A DNA stretch of 64,000 nucleotides from Punica granatum (taxonomy: Eukaryota > Streptophyta > Magnoliopsida > Myrtales > Lythraceae), in contig NC_045128.1 in the NCBI RefSeq assembly GCF_007655135.1, positions 13,966,230-14,030,229 on the forward strand. The letters are read 5' to 3'. The translations under genes were made by a program, and so were the position numbers. This document shows positions 63,413 to 64,000 of the stretch, in pieces. Under the pieces are notes generated by a model, which was given only the letters and a program-made list of their open reading frames with translations, did no database searches and was not told the DNA's origin. Every line of letters starts with the position of its first letter. Position 1 is the stretch's first letter.

Positions 63413-64000
63413 ATTGGTATTGACCTAACACTGATAATTTTGGAATTGGCAATGCAAAAAATGCATTTATCTGCCCTTGACGAGTTGTATTTTCAGTTCA
63501 GGTATGTTTTACAGTTATGGCTTTCTAGATTGTATATTTTATGTTTGTGATTGGTAATTCCGTCTTGCTATTCTTTGGGGTTAGATACATTTCCATGATT
63601 ATTACCAGTGATTCAAAATCAAATGCCTAGAAAACTACTTATACTCTGCCACTTTTGGATCATATTATGTTTCGGTAAAACCTAATCTTCTGCTTATGCA
63701 TGGTGATGGCTACTACCATTCATATCAGTTTGTTCCGATACATGAATTCTATTTCGAGACAAATTATGGAAAAAAAAACACCAATTTAGAATCTTTCTTT
63801 GATGTAGGAAGTGATGTTATTGAAAACAATAACTACAATAAGTCATAGAATACTTTAACTCCCTCGAGCTCATGGTGTGTTTCTTTTCCTTCGGTAAGCT
63901 ATAGTTGTTGTTCGAGTAATCCACAAATGAAAAGCAAGTCACACTCACTTGCACACGAAATCAAGGCTCCCAAAAATCAAGGCCCTGACCTAAAAGGAAA
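63413..64000. other. window end, no gene recognised
   Basis: AT-rich without coding signal. Confidence 0.4.

Overview
This is nuclear DNA from a flowering plant, most likely a eudicot. It is AT-rich, its genes are broken by many short GT-AG introns, and it holds plant-type LTR retrotransposons, miniature LTR elements (TRIMs), tRNA-derived SINEs and an L1-type LINE remnant. The species cannot be named from the sequence alone. I recognise three intact host genes, one damaged host gene, and a large transposon-derived block in the middle.

Layout. 1-1.8 kb: no confident gene, perhaps a decayed retroelement scrap. 1.8-5.7 kb (minus): casein kinase 1-like (CKL) gene, 14 coding exons, 465 residues. 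6-6.9 kb: fold-back element in its upstream region. 8.83-9.40 kb: complete TRIM with target-site duplication. 13.9-19.25 kb (minus): DGAT1, 16 coding exons, 541 residues. 19.4-28 kb: intergenic, with a SINE, a 123-bp tandem duplication, an importin-5-like gene scrap, a solo LTR (TSD GATCA) and a small non-autonomous LTR element (TSD TTTGT). 29.1-30.4 kb (plus): intronless coding sequence of N-myristoyltransferase.

33.3-51.2 kb is the most unusual part. Its outer ends are those of one LTR-type sequence (TGTCAGCACC...GCACA) that split a SINE and left the duplication GATAC. Inside lies an approximately 11-kb head-to-tail array of seven decayed copies of the ectodomain of an LRR-VIII receptor-like kinase. 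The repeats run on without introns and no kinase domain is present. A second, unrelated 2.7-kb solo LTR (TSD CCATG) is nested beside the array. The simplest reading is a captured, retrocopied receptor fragment that was amplified in tandem inside a giant LTR and then eroded by microhomology deletions.

52.4-54 kb: L1-type ORF1 pseudogene. 56.2-59 kb (minus): GDSL esterase/lipase locus that keeps its catalytic motifs but looks broken in exon 2, with a duplicated 3' scrap next to it. 59-64 kb: no recognised gene; a GC-richer stretch at 62.2-63.4 kb is open on both strands.

The host genes are unrelated in function (protein kinase, triacylglycerol synthesis, protein lipidation, secreted lipase) and form no pathway. 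Exon limits were read by hand from splice consensus and reading-frame continuity, so they are precise but unverified by transcripts.
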